Shown here: positions 1 through 7,085 of the stretch, in pieces | Layout: each line of letters begins with the position of its first letter | Position numbering within the stretch: position 1 is the stretch's first letter | Assembly (NCBI GenBank): GCA_025465145.1 | Contig: JAODNS010000080.1 | Coordinates: 1 to 20,507, forward strand | Length of the DNA: 20,507 bases | Direction: 5' to 3' | DNA from: Frankiales bacterium | Lineage (GTDB): Bacteria; Actinomycetota; Actinomycetes; Mycobacteriales; SCTD01 | Program-made: the position numbers and the translations under genes | Notes under the pieces: generated by a model | The model's input: only the letters and a program-made list of their open reading frames with translations | What the model was told of the DNA's origin: nothing | Databases searched by the model: none

Positions 1-436
1 CGAAGCACCCGTCGAAGGCGCTGACGGGGTTGAGCACCTCGCGGCCCGTGGTGTCGGTGACCGTGAAGGACCCGATGGTCTTTGCCGGGCCGTTGGCGGT
101 CCAGCAGGAGCTGGAGTGGACCTGGAGCTCGAACTTGCCCTCCTGAGAGGTGCCGGTGTCGTCGTTCCAGGTGATCATGCAGATCCAGTCGCGGCCGGCG
201 CCGGTGTCGGCCACGTTCGGGCCGCCGCGGTCGCAGGAGCTGCTGGCCTGCATGGAGGCCGCGGTCACCTGCGGGTGGCCGAGCAGCTGCTGCTGCTGGA
301 GGTACAGGTTGGTGAACGTCGGGGTCAGCGATGCCTCGACCCTGGCCTTCGTGACGTCGGCGCTGCCGCAGGCGCTCAGCCCGCCGAGGGCGGCGACACC
401 CAGCACGGCGGTCGTGACGGTTCTCAGAGCGGACAT
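1..436 (-). CDS. Secreted lipoprotein of unknown function (3' end outside window)
   Basis: The frame opens with ATG at 436 and stays open for 145 codons to the window edge, so the C terminus is missing. The N terminus has a short basic start, a hydrophobic stretch and a lipobox LSAC at residues 20-23, so Cys23 is the likely lipidated residue and the protein should sit on the outer face of the membrane. Three Cys residues after the lipobox (in SSCDRGG, DWICMITW and HSSSCW) could form disulfides. A Shine-Dalgarno GGAGG lies about 7 bases before ATG, overlapping the end of the upstream permease gene, whose stop is only 2 bases away. This makes it the last visible member of the DUF347-ABC operon. 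I do not recognise a family; partner of the exporter is an inference from position. Confidence 0.8.
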   Translation of the reverse strand, partial: MSALRTVTTAVLGVAALGGLSACGSADVTKARVEASLTPTFTNLYLQQQQLLGHPQVTAASMQASSSCDRGGPNVADTGAGRDWICMITWNDDTGTSQEGKFELQVHSSSCWTANGPAKTIGSFTVTDTTGREVLNPVSAFDGCF

Positions 437-438
437 CG

Positions 439-1317
439 TCAGCCTCCGGTGATGTCGCGGCGGCGCAGCGACGTGTAGGCGACGGCCAGGCAGACGAGCA
501 GCCAGCCGGCGGAGACGAGCAGCCCTTGTTCGATGACCCCGTAGAAGCGGTGCTCGACGAGCAGGCCGTGCCAGGACTCGAAGGGCGTGGTCAGGAAGAA
601 CCGGCGGAGCAGGTCGACGCCGCCGAGGCTGCCGGCGAGCTGCATGACGAACCCGATGACGAGGGGCGCGACGATCCCGACGGACGGGTTCCGGCTCTTG
701 ACCGAGAGCAGGATCGCGAGGCCGGTGAACCCGAGAAGCGGCGCGAGCGCGAGGGCCCAGCTCGCGACCACGAGCGGCAGGGCGGTCGCGGACGGGATCA
801 GCTGCCCGCCGAGCCCTTGGAGGGGCTGCGTGCCGACGATGAGCAGGCTCGACGCGATCGTGCTCGCCGCGAAGACCGTGAGGGTGAGGCCGGCGAACGA
901 CGCAGACGCGAGCGTCTTCGCCCAGAAGATGCTGCTCCGGCTGACCGAACGGGTGAGGATCGTCTTCCAGGTGCCGTGCTGGTCCTCGCTGGCGAAGATG
1001 TCGCCCGCGACGATGCTCGTCAGGAGCGGGAAGACCCACTGCGCGGCGAATCCGAGGACGAGCAGCGGCATCGCGTATCCGCTCTCGTGGACGTACCTGC
1101 CGTAGAGGGTGTCCTTCGGTGGGCGCTGCTGGCTGTTGATGACCGCCACGATGGCGATCGGCGCGAGCAGGCAGACCAGCAGCGTGTACCGCGTCCGGCT
1201 CTGGCTCCCGAGCTTGCGGAGCTCCCAGAGCAGCGCGGTGCCCATGCCCCCGCGGCGCTGGCCCGCGGCTCGGCTCTTGGTTCGCCGAGGCGCAGTCGTT
1301 GTGGTGGCCGTGGTCAT
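439..1317 (-). CDS. ABC-2 type transporter permease
   Basis: This 292-residue integral membrane protein has a basic cytoplasmic N terminus followed by WELRKLGSQSRTRYTLLV, the usual lead into TM1 of ABC-2 permeases. Several hydrophobic segments follow, and the segment GDIFASEDQHGTWKTILTR matches the conserved cytoplasmic loop of this family (xxExxxGTxxxLLxxP/R type). It should form the membrane channel for the ATPase encoded just upstream; the ATG at 1317 overlaps the ATPase stop by 4 bases (ATGA), so translation is probably coupled. ABC-2 exporters of this kind move peptides, lipids or drugs outward, but nothing in the sequence fixes the substrate. The gene ends 2 bases before the lipoprotein start. 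Confidence 0.88.
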   Translation of the reverse strand: MTTATTTTAPRRTKSRAAGQRRGGMGTALLWELRKLGSQSRTRYTLLVCLLAPIAIVAVINSQQRPPKDTLYGRYVHESGYAMPLLVLGFAAQWVFPLLTSIVAGDIFASEDQHGTWKTILTRSVSRSSIFWAKTLASASFAGLTLTVFAASTIASSLLIVGTQPLQGLGGQLIPSATALPLVVASWALALAPLLGFTGLAILLSVKSRNPSVGIVAPLVIGFVMQLAGSLGGVDLLRRFFLTTPFESWHGLLVEHRFYGVIEQGLLVSAGWLLVCLAVAYTSLRRRDITGG

Positions 1318-2273
1318 GCGACGGCTCCCGCCGGCTCGAACGCGGACGGCACGCTCTGCGGGCTGGTCTCGGTGAGCATGAAGAACAGGGCCTCCAAGGG
1401 CGCCTCGTCGAGTGCGAGGCCGCGCACCGCGATGCCGGCGGCAACGAGCCGCGCGACGTACCCGTCGATGACGGCCTGCTCGGCGCGGGCGTGCAGCGCG
1501 CCGTCTCGGGCGACGATCTGGAGGTTCGGGTGGGCGTCGCCGAGCGCCAGGGCGGCGGCGTTGTCGGCCGTGGTGATCCGGTGTGCCTGCTGGGGGGCCT
1601 GCTCGCGGAGCCGGTCGATCGTGCCGTGGTAGACGACGTCGCCCGTCCGCATGATCGTGACGTTGTCGCAGATCTCCTCGACCTCGTCCATGTTGTGGGA
1701 GGAGAGCAGCACGGTCAGTCCCGACGCGGCGAGGCGCTTGACCAGCGCGCGCATGTCGCGGATTCCCGCAGGGTCCAGGCCGTTCGCGGGCTCGTCGAGG
1801 ACGAGCAGGCGGGGGTCGCGCAGCAGCGCCGCGGCCATGCCGAGACGCTGGCGCATCCCGAAGGAGTACCCGCCGACCTTGTCGCGGTCTCGGCCGGTCA
1901 GGTCGACCCGGTCGATGGCCCCGTCGATGCGGGACGCCGCCCCGCCGCCGTCGAGACCGGCGAGGAGCTCGAGGTTCCGCCGCCCCGTCAGGTACGGGTA
2001 GAACTTCGGGCTCTCGATGAACCCGGCGACGCCGTCGAGGGCACGCGGCCCGTCCTGCTGCCAGGTCCTGCCGAGGATCTCGAGCGTGCCGCTGTCCGGC
2101 CGGATCAGGCCGAAGAGCATCCGCAGGAACGTCGTCTTGCCGGCGCCGTTCGGGCCGAGGACGCCGTAGACCTCGCCCTCGGCGACAGCCATCGACAGCT
2201 CGTTCACGGCGACCAGGGAGCCGTACTTCTTCGTGATGCCGACGGCGTCGACGGCGAGGGGCTTCTCGTTCAT
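1314..2273 (-). CDS. ABC transporter ATP-binding protein, BcrA/CcmA-like
   Basis: The 319-residue protein is the ATPase of an ABC-2 exporter. Visible motifs are Walker A GPNGAGKT at 40-47, a signature segment YSFGMRQRL at 136-144 (the SFGM form usual in bacitracin-type ATPases rather than LSGGQ), Walker B RLLVLDEP at 155-162 with catalytic Glu161, and the switch histidine in SSHNMDEVEE at His193. The Q-loop position reads GFIESPKFYPYL, with Glu instead of Gln, which is common in this subfamily. A C-terminal domain of about 90 residues follows the nucleotide-binding fold. The ATG at 2273 overlaps the stop of the DUF347 gene by 4 bases, and its own stop overlaps the permease start the same way, so the three proteins are probably made together. 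Confidence 0.92.
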   Translation of the reverse strand: MNEKPLAVDAVGITKKYGSLVAVNELSMAVAEGEVYGVLGPNGAGKTTFLRMLFGLIRPDSGTLEILGRTWQQDGPRALDGVAGFIESPKFYPYLTGRRNLELLAGLDGGGAASRIDGAIDRVDLTGRDRDKVGGYSFGMRQRLGMAAALLRDPRLLVLDEPANGLDPAGIRDMRALVKRLAASGLTVLLSSHNMDEVEEICDNVTIMRTGDVVYHGTIDRLREQAPQQAHRITTADNAAALALGDAHPNLQIVARDGALHARAEQAVIDGYVARLVAAGIAVRGLALDEAPLEALFFMLTETSPQSVPSAFEPAGAVA

Positions 2274-3070
2274 GCGGCCGCGGTAGGAGCCGCACCTGAC
2301 GCAGGGGCAGTCTGGTCCTTGCGGGTCTTCGTGAGGAAGACGACGACGGCGAGGATCGTGCCCAGGAACAGCACGGACGTGCCGAGGGTGCCGAGTCCGA
2401 GGCCGCCGTCTTCACGCGGCGACGCGAGGAAGTCGCCGATGTTCGCCCCGAGCGGGCGGGTCAGGACGTAGGCCAGCCAGAACGACAGCACCGGGCCGGC
2501 GCCGAGGCGCCAGGCGACGAGCACGGCGAGGATGAGCCCGGCCGGCAGCAGCACGGCTGCACCGGGCGACCAGCCCGTCAGCTCCAGGGTCCAGTCACCG
2601 GCGGCCGTGCCCAGGGCGAAGGTGACGAGAACGGCGAGCCAGTAGAAGGACTCGCGCGGCGTGGTGATGATGGTGTGGATCGACAGGGTGCGCTCACGGC
2701 CGTACCAGATGGCGAAGACCACTGCGAGCAGCACGGCGAACACGGTGGTGCTGAGCCACAGCGGTACGTCGTGCCCGTCGGTGAGGTTGTCGGTGATGAG
2801 GGTTCCCACGACACTGATGAGCACGACGGCGAGCCAGTAGACGGCAGGCACGTAGCGGTCCAGCCGGAACTGCACGACGAGGACGACGACCAGCGCGGAC
2901 GTGAAGGTGATGGTGGTGTTCGTCAGCCCGAAGCCGAGCGTCTCGTTGACGTAGTCGGCGAACGACTCGCCGACCGTCGTGCACAGCACCTTGATGACCC
3001 AGAAGTAGACGGTCACCTCGGGGACCTTGTTGAGCATCCTGCGCGCGGTGGTTCCGGCCGTGGTCGTCAT
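2270..3070 (-). CDS. Four-repeat DUF347 (COG4705-like) membrane protein
   Basis: The 266-residue protein is made of four tandem repeats of about 55 residues, each with two hydrophobic stretches and a G-x4-D core: G34/D39 in TTVGESFAD, G89/D94 in SVVGTLITD, G154/D159 in ALGTAAGD and G208/D213 in RPLGANIGD. A tyrosine/tryptophan or Phe-Trp pair (YFW, YWL, YWL, FWL) opens each repeat. This is the pattern I associate with Pfam DUF347, whose biochemical role I do not know; intramembrane acidic residues would suit cation handling, but that is a guess. It is the first gene after the kinase, 45 bases downstream. There is no Shine-Dalgarno sequence before ATG 3070; CACCGT lies 6 bases upstream, so the transcript may be leaderless. 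It overlaps the ATPase gene by 4 bases. Confidence 0.85.
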   Translation of the reverse strand: MTTTAGTTARRMLNKVPEVTVYFWVIKVLCTTVGESFADYVNETLGFGLTNTTITFTSALVVVLVVQFRLDRYVPAVYWLAVVLISVVGTLITDNLTDGHDVPLWLSTTVFAVLLAVVFAIWYGRERTLSIHTIITTPRESFYWLAVLVTFALGTAAGDWTLELTGWSPGAAVLLPAGLILAVLVAWRLGAGPVLSFWLAYVLTRPLGANIGDFLASPREDGGLGLGTLGTSVLFLGTILAVVVFLTKTRKDQTAPASGAAPTAAA

Positions 3071-3091
3071 GGCAGCACGGTGCAGCGGTCT

Positions 3092-3111
3092 GCCTGAACG
3101 GCGCCTGAACG
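3092..3111. promoter_or_regulatory. Tandem 9-bp direct repeat, probable response-regulator site
   Basis: GCCTGAACG occurs at 3092-3100 and again at 3103-3111, so the copies start exactly 11 bp apart, about one helical turn. OmpR/PhoB-family regulators usually bind head-to-tail half-sites at this spacing. The repeat lies in the only gap of the block, between the kinase stop and the DUF347 start, 22-41 bases before ATG 3070. If the transcript is leaderless, this overlaps the -35 region. Binding by the neighbouring regulator is inferred from geometry and position. Confidence 0.6.
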
Positions 3112-3115
3112 TCGA

Positions 3116-4399
3116 TCAGCCCGCCGGCACCCGCACGTCCAGCACCGCGCCGGATGCCGACGGACGCACCGTCACGTCGCCGCCGCAGGACCGGGCCAGG
3201 CGGCGCGACAGCGCGAGCCCCAGACCCGCCCCGTCGCCATCCGGACGGCCGCGCACCCCCGGCTCGAACGCGCTGTCACCGAGCCCGCCCAGCCCGGGCC
3301 CGTCATCGCGTACGAGGACGTGCAGCCCGTCGTCCCCCGACTCCGTCGTCACCTCGACGCGCGATCGGGCGAACCGCGCGGCGTTCTGCAGCACCGGCAC
3401 GAGCATCCGCACCAGGAGCGGGCGAGCAACGCCCGCCGCACCCGTGACCGAGTCGAGCCGTACGAGGTCCTGCGGCCCCACCTCCGCCACTGCCTCCCGC
3501 ACGGCGTCCTCGACCTCGCAGCGCCCCGGCGGCTGGGTGCCGGCTGCCCGAGCTGTCGCCAGCAGCGTCTCGAGGATCCCGTCCATCTGCCCGGCGCTCG
3601 ACGCGACGGCGGTGAGCGCTGCGGCCGTCTGCGGGTCCTGGCTGGTCGTCGACTGCAGCAGGTCCACCTCCGCGACGATCCGCGACAGCGGCGTGCGCAG
3701 CTCGTGGGAGATCTCCGCGGACAGCTGCTGCTCGTGCCGCAGCACCGCCGCGAGCCGGTCCAGTAGCCCGTCCAAGTCGCGCGACAGCCGGGCCAGCTCC
3801 TGGGGCCGTGCGGACAAGCCGAACCTCTGCGTCACGTCGGCCGCGCTCCACTGCGCCGCCCTGTCGCTCATGTCGGTGACGGGACGCAGCGCGCGGGCCA
3901 CGACCTGCCGGGTGATCGGGTAGACGCCGCCGACCAGCACCAGGGCGAGCACGGCAGAGCCGCCGACGACGAGCCGGGCACTGCGGGTGTAGGGGTGGAG
4001 GTCGACGGAGCTGACGACGACGCCGCTGATGCTGCCCGTCGTGAACGGCCGCGCGTAGAGCCGCACGTCCGGGCCCTCCACGTCGCGGAACCCAGCGCCC
4101 TCTGCGGCCAGCCGCAGCACCCGCGCCTCGAGCTGCGCACGCCTGGCGGGAGCACGGACGACCCGCCCGTCGACGAGCACCCACACCGGGCTCTCCAGCT
4201 CGGCCTGGTCGATGGCCGGGCCGTCCTCCTCGACCGCTGCAACGGCGGCGTCGCTCCGCGCGCGCAGCACGTCGTCCGCCTGCGACCGGAGCTGGTGCAC
4301 GAGCACCAGGTCGATGGCGGCCGTGGCCAGCAGCACCCACACCGCGGTCGCCAGGACGGCGACGAGGGCGAGGCGGCCGCGCAGCGTCCCTGCCGTCAC
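3116..4399 (-). CDS. Sensor histidine kinase, two-component system
   Basis: The 427-residue kinase has TM1 at about 11-34, an extracytoplasmic sensor region of about 105 residues, TM2 at about 142-163 and a HAMP-like linker to about 220. The dimerisation/phosphoacceptor box is SAEISHELRTPLSRI with His232. The catalytic domain shows an N-box PVLQNAARF (Asn339), G1 DDGPGL at 365-370 and G2 GAGLGLALS at 390-398. The ATG at 4399 overlaps the response-regulator stop by 4 bases, so the two are translationally coupled and almost certainly cognate. The sensor region is not one I recognise, so the signal is unknown. Because an exporter and a lipoprotein follow, envelope stress or a toxic compound is a reasonable guess and no more. 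Confidence 0.95.
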   Translation of the reverse strand: MTAGTLRGRLALVAVLATAVWVLLATAAIDLVLVHQLRSQADDVLRARSDAAVAAVEEDGPAIDQAELESPVWVLVDGRVVRAPARRAQLEARVLRLAAEGAGFRDVEGPDVRLYARPFTTGSISGVVVSSVDLHPYTRSARLVVGGSAVLALVLVGGVYPITRQVVARALRPVTDMSDRAAQWSAADVTQRFGLSARPQELARLSRDLDGLLDRLAAVLRHEQQLSAEISHELRTPLSRIVAEVDLLQSTTSQDPQTAAALTAVASSAGQMDGILETLLATARAAGTQPPGRCEVEDAVREAVAEVGPQDLVRLDSVTGAAGVARPLLVRMLVPVLQNAARFARSRVEVTTESGDDGLHVLVRDDGPGLGGLGDSAFEPGVRGRPDGDGAGLGLALSRRLARSCGGDVTVRPSASGAVLDVRVPAG

Positions 4400-5061
4400 G
4401 ACAGCCGGTACCCGACCCCGCGCACCGCCACGAGGGTCCGCTCGCTGCCCACCTCGCGCAACCGGCGGCGCACCTTCCCGGCGTACTGGTCCAGCGTGTT
4501 CTCGCTGACGATCGCGCCGTCCGGCCAGCCGGCCCGCAGCAGGTCCCGCCGTCGTACGACCTCTCCCGGTGTGGCCAGAACCGCGGCCAGCAGGCGGAAC
4601 TCGGTCGGTGACAGCCGGGCGTGCTGCTCGCCACGCCGCAGCGCCATGCCGTGCGGCTCCAGCTCCAGCCCGTCGACGCCGCCCTTGTCGCGCAGCGGGG
4701 GCCGCCGCAGCAGTGCCTCGATCCGGGCCACGAGCTCGGACAGGTGGAACGGCTTGGCGAGGTAGTCGTCACCGCCGGCGGCGAACCCGCTCAGCCGGTC
4801 GGTCACCCCCGTCCGCGCGGTCAGGAACAGCACGGGGCTCATGACGCCGCGAGCGCGCAGAGCTGCACAGACGTCGCGGCCGTCCCCGTCGGGCAGCCCC
4901 ACGTCCAGCACGACCGCATCCGGCTCTGGGTCCGTCATCCGCAGCGCGCTGCGTCCGTCGCTCGCCGAGCTGACCGTGAAGCCGTGCGAGCGCAGGCCGC
5001 GGCACAGCACGTCACGCAGTCCGGAGTCGTCCTCGACCACGAGCAGCGTCGGCACGGTCAC
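4396..5061 (-). CDS. OmpR/PhoB-family DNA-binding response regulator
   Basis: The 221-residue protein has a receiver domain at 1-118 with the acidic pair Asp11/Asp12, phosphoacceptor Asp53 in VVLDVGLPD, Thr81 in LFLTAR and Lys103 in LAKPF. A winged-helix domain follows at about 130-221, with SPTEFRLLAAVL and the recognition-helix region SENTLDQYAGKVRRRL, ending in RGVGYRLS as in PhoB/OmpR relatives. The start is GTG at 5061; a second GTG lies two codons inside. No clear Shine-Dalgarno sequence precedes it. It is expressed with the histidine kinase through a 4-base overlap. The tandem site at 3092-3111 is its most likely target in this window. Confidence 0.95.
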   Translation of the reverse strand: MTVPTLLVVEDDSGLRDVLCRGLRSHGFTVSSASDGRSALRMTDPEPDAVVLDVGLPDGDGRDVCAALRARGVMSPVLFLTARTGVTDRLSGFAAGGDDYLAKPFHLSELVARIEALLRRPPLRDKGGVDGLELEPHGMALRRGEQHARLSPTEFRLLAAVLATPGEVVRRRDLLRAGWPDGAIVSENTLDQYAGKVRRRLREVGSERTLVAVRGVGYRLS

Positions 5062-5109
5062 CGCGCCAGTCTCGCAGTGCGGGGCTCCAGGAGTCGTCGT
5101 ACGAAAGGG

Positions 5110-5130
5110 CGCACCTGCCGTGGTGGTGCG
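5110..5130 (-). terminator. Possible hairpin terminator after the DinB gene
   Basis: CGCACC at 5110-5115 and GGTGCG at 5125-5130 can form a 6-bp stem with a 9-base loop. Read on the minus strand it lies 19 bases after the DinB stop and is followed by CCCTTTC, a short T run. It would separate the DinB gene from the response regulator. The stem is short, so support is modest. Confidence 0.35.
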
Positions 5131-5148
5131 TGCTGGTCGTCGCAGCCG

Positions 5149-5880
5149 TCAGGCGAGCAACGCGAGGTCACGCCGGATGTAGCGCAGGTGCGCCCACTCC
5201 TCCTCCAGGACGACGCGGACGCAGTCGCCGACGGTGGGGTGCCAGTCGTCGCCGCCCCAGGGGTTGTCGCGCTCCTCGGCGAGCAGCTCGGGTGTGGCCG
5301 CGGCGAGGAAGTCGGTCACCATCCGCTGCCGCTCCGCGCGCACCTCGAGGATCTCCTCGTACGCAGGTGCTTCCGCTCGGAAGATCGACACGTCGAAGCC
5401 CATCTCCTCGGCCCCCGTGAAGATCTGGCCGACCTCGTGGAACGGCTGCGACATCCGCAGGACGCCGCCGCGGAGCCAGGCGTCCGTCGCCAGCACGAGG
5501 TGGCGCAGGGTCTGGGCCAACGACCACTCGTCCTGCACGTGGGCGTCCACCCGGTCCCGCGGGGTGTCGGCCACCGTCGTCTGCCACGCCTCCTGCACGG
5601 CGACCCAGGCCTCCCGCAGTGCCTCGGGCGTCTGCGCCTTCTGCAGCTCGCGCCCTGGGAACCGCCGGTTGAGCTCGGCCTCCACCAGGGGCACCACGTC
5701 GACGCCGTTGACGACGAGGCTGCCGAAGAGCAGGTCGTGGCTGTCGATGTCGAGCCCGTCCACGTCGACGCCGCGCATCGTCACGCCGCTGACGTCGGAG
5801 TACCGGAAGGTGGACCCCTTGAAGCTCGCCTTGACGAAGGTCGCGCCTTCGAACTCCTTGGTGCCGAGGTAGGTCGTCAT
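5149..5880 (-). CDS. DinB-fold protein with pentapeptide-type N-terminal segment
   Basis: The 243-residue protein starts with a segment in strict five-residue register: hydrophobic residues at 10, 15, 20, 25, 30, 35, 40, 45 and 50 (FEGAT FVKAS FKGST FRYSD and so on), the hallmark of a pentapeptide right-handed helix. From about 85 it looks like a DinB/DUF664-type four-helix bundle, with LAQTLRHLVLATDAWL (His127) and EEEWAHLRYIRRDL (His231) as candidate metal-ligand helices. Actinobacterial DinB proteins often act as thiol-dependent transferases (the mycothiol-dependent group), but no activity is proven by this sequence. ATG 5880 is chosen because the pentapeptide register begins right after it; a frame extension upstream is low complexity. 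No Shine-Dalgarno sequence is present, but GATGAT lies 6 bases before the start. Confidence 0.82.
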   Translation of the reverse strand: MTTYLGTKEFEGATFVKASFKGSTFRYSDVSGVTMRGVDVDGLDIDSHDLLFGSLVVNGVDVVPLVEAELNRRFPGRELQKAQTPEALREAWVAVQEAWQTTVADTPRDRVDAHVQDEWSLAQTLRHLVLATDAWLRGGVLRMSQPFHEVGQIFTGAEEMGFDVSIFRAEAPAYEEILEVRAERQRMVTDFLAAATPELLAEERDNPWGGDDWHPTVGDCVRVVLEEEWAHLRYIRRDLALLA

Positions 5881-6088
5881 CGGTCGATCATCCCGTGGCT
5901 CGGCGCGCGCCGGAGCGGGCCCTCGCGCGCGCAGGCGACGCTGCCGCCGGCCGCTCGTACGCCTCGACCCGAGGCGATACGGGACGAGCTCGGTGACGAC
6001 GGGACGATCTGCGCGTACCGTGGCCGCCTCAGCGTCGCTCCAGACTCCCGGTGACGCGCACCCAGTGCGCTGTCCGAGGGAGCCGATC

Positions 6089-6265
6089 GTGGAGGTCCGA
6101 AAGCTGCGGGACGTGTTGGCGGTACCGAGTCTGCAAGGGCGGGCCCGGCGCAACGCGCTGCACTCCGCCCGCGCCCTGCGCGGCGAGCTGCGGCAGTCGC
6201 AGGAGGCACAGGACGCGGTCCGGACCGCTGCCGCGCGTGCGGCTGTCCGGGATCGGCGCCGGTGA
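6089..6265 (+). CDS. Small basic helical protein, unknown
   Basis: A 58-residue frame starts at GTG 6089 with a good Shine-Dalgarno sequence, GAGGGAG, about 7 bases upstream. The product is rich in Arg, Ala and Gln (RGRARRNALHSARALRGEL, then QSQEAQDAVRTAAARAAV) and should be one or two amphipathic helices. It precedes the GAF-ANTAR genes on the same strand and could be their first cistron. A candidate promoter element TACCGT lies at 6016-6021, about 68 bases before the start. I do not recognise the family. Third-position G/C preference and the ribosome site are the reasons for calling it. Confidence 0.5.
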   Translation: MEVRKLRDVLAVPSLQGRARRNALHSARALRGELRQSQEAQDAVRTAAARAAVRDRRR

Positions 6266-6350
6266 CCGCCCCGACAGCACCGAGCGGTTCGTCCTCGCCG
6301 ACGGCGGTAGCCGCGTGACGCTGGAGCCCGTACGGGCGGACCGCGGATGA
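6237..6350 (+). CDS. Possible 37-residue protein overlapping the previous frame
   Basis: From GTG 6237 a frame reads RLSGIGAGDRPDSTERF, then VLADGGSRVTLEPVRADRG, and stops at 6350. About five of every six third positions are G or C across 6260-6350, as in real genes here, and no other frame covers that stretch well. There is no ribosome site before the GTG, and the first 29 bases overlap the 58-residue frame. It may be translated by coupling, or the two pieces may be one gene broken by a single-base shift. Both readings are unproven. Confidence 0.35.
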   Translation: MRLSGIGAGDRPDSTERFVLADGGSRVTLEPVRADRG

Positions 6351-6377
6351 CGTCGCGCCGCAGGTGGCCGTGGAGCC

Positions 6378-7085
6378 GTGGTTGATCGGGCCGCCTGGCA
6401 CCGGCTGCTGGCCGAGGCCGCCGCGGAGGGCGCCGACCAGCCCCGCCGCATCTGCCAGCTGTGCACCGTGGCGCTGGACGTGACGGGCGCGGGCATCTCC
6501 ATGGTCACCGCCACCGGCAACCGGGGCGTGGTCTGCGCGACGGACGACGTCTCCGCCTCCATCGAGCAGCTGCAGTTCACGCTCGGCGAGGGCCCGTGCG
6601 TGGACGCCGTGTCCTCCGGCGCGCCCGTCCTCATCCCCGACCTGGACGACGCGGGCGACTTCGCGCGCGAGCGGTGGCCGGCCTTCCTCTCCTCGGCTGC
6701 GGCCGGCGGCGCCCGCGCGCTGTTCGCGTTCCCGCTGCGCATCGGCGCGGTCCAGCTCGGCGCGATGGACCTGTACCGGGCCACGCCCGGCGAGCTGCCC
6801 GAGGCGGACCTGGCCGCGGCGCTCCTCGCCGCGGACGCGGCAGCACTGTCGCTGCTGCACCTGGACGCGGGCGAGCGGGACGTCCTCGGCGGCAGCGACG
6901 GCGGGGCGGCGTACCAGCTGCAGGTGCACCAGGCCACCGGCATGGTGATGGTCCAGCTCCAGGTGGGCGTGGAGGAGGCACTCGTACGACTGCGCGCGCG
7001 TGCCTTCGCCAGCGGGGTACCACTGCAGGTGCTGGCGCAGGACGTCCTCGCCCGACGCACGCGCTTCTCGCCGGAGGACACATGA
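6378..7085 (+). CDS. GAF-ANTAR regulator, first of a pair
   Basis: The 235-residue protein has a GAF sensor domain at about 8-162, containing FTLGEGPCVDAVSSGAPV (the QxGPCxD-like motif typical of actinobacterial GAF-ANTAR proteins) and AFPLRIGAVQLGAMDLY. An ANTAR domain sits at about 178-228: LQVHQATGMVMVQLQV, then EEALVRLRARAF. ANTAR domains bind paired hexaloop hairpins in nascent RNA and act as antiterminators, so this is probably a post-initiation regulator controlled by a small ligand or redox signal at GAF. The GTG start at 6378 has GGAG only 2 bases before it, so the exact start is uncertain. The stop overlaps the next GAF-ANTAR gene by 4 bases. Confidence 0.88.
   Translation: MVDRAAWHRLLAEAAAEGADQPRRICQLCTVALDVTGAGISMVTATGNRGVVCATDDVSASIEQLQFTLGEGPCVDAVSSGAPVLIPDLDDAGDFARERWPAFLSSAAAGGARALFAFPLRIGAVQLGAMDLYRATPGELPEADLAAALLAADAAALSLLHLDAGERDVLGGSDGGAAYQLQVHQATGMVMVQLQVGVEEALVRLRARAFASGVPLQVLAQDVLARRTRFSPEDT

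Noticed and set aside
439..2415. 658-codon minus-strand frame covering permease and ATPase
   Set aside because: Only the part from 1317 down is the permease; the rest is an Arg/Pro-rich shadow of the ATPase, which has all its motifs in another frame.
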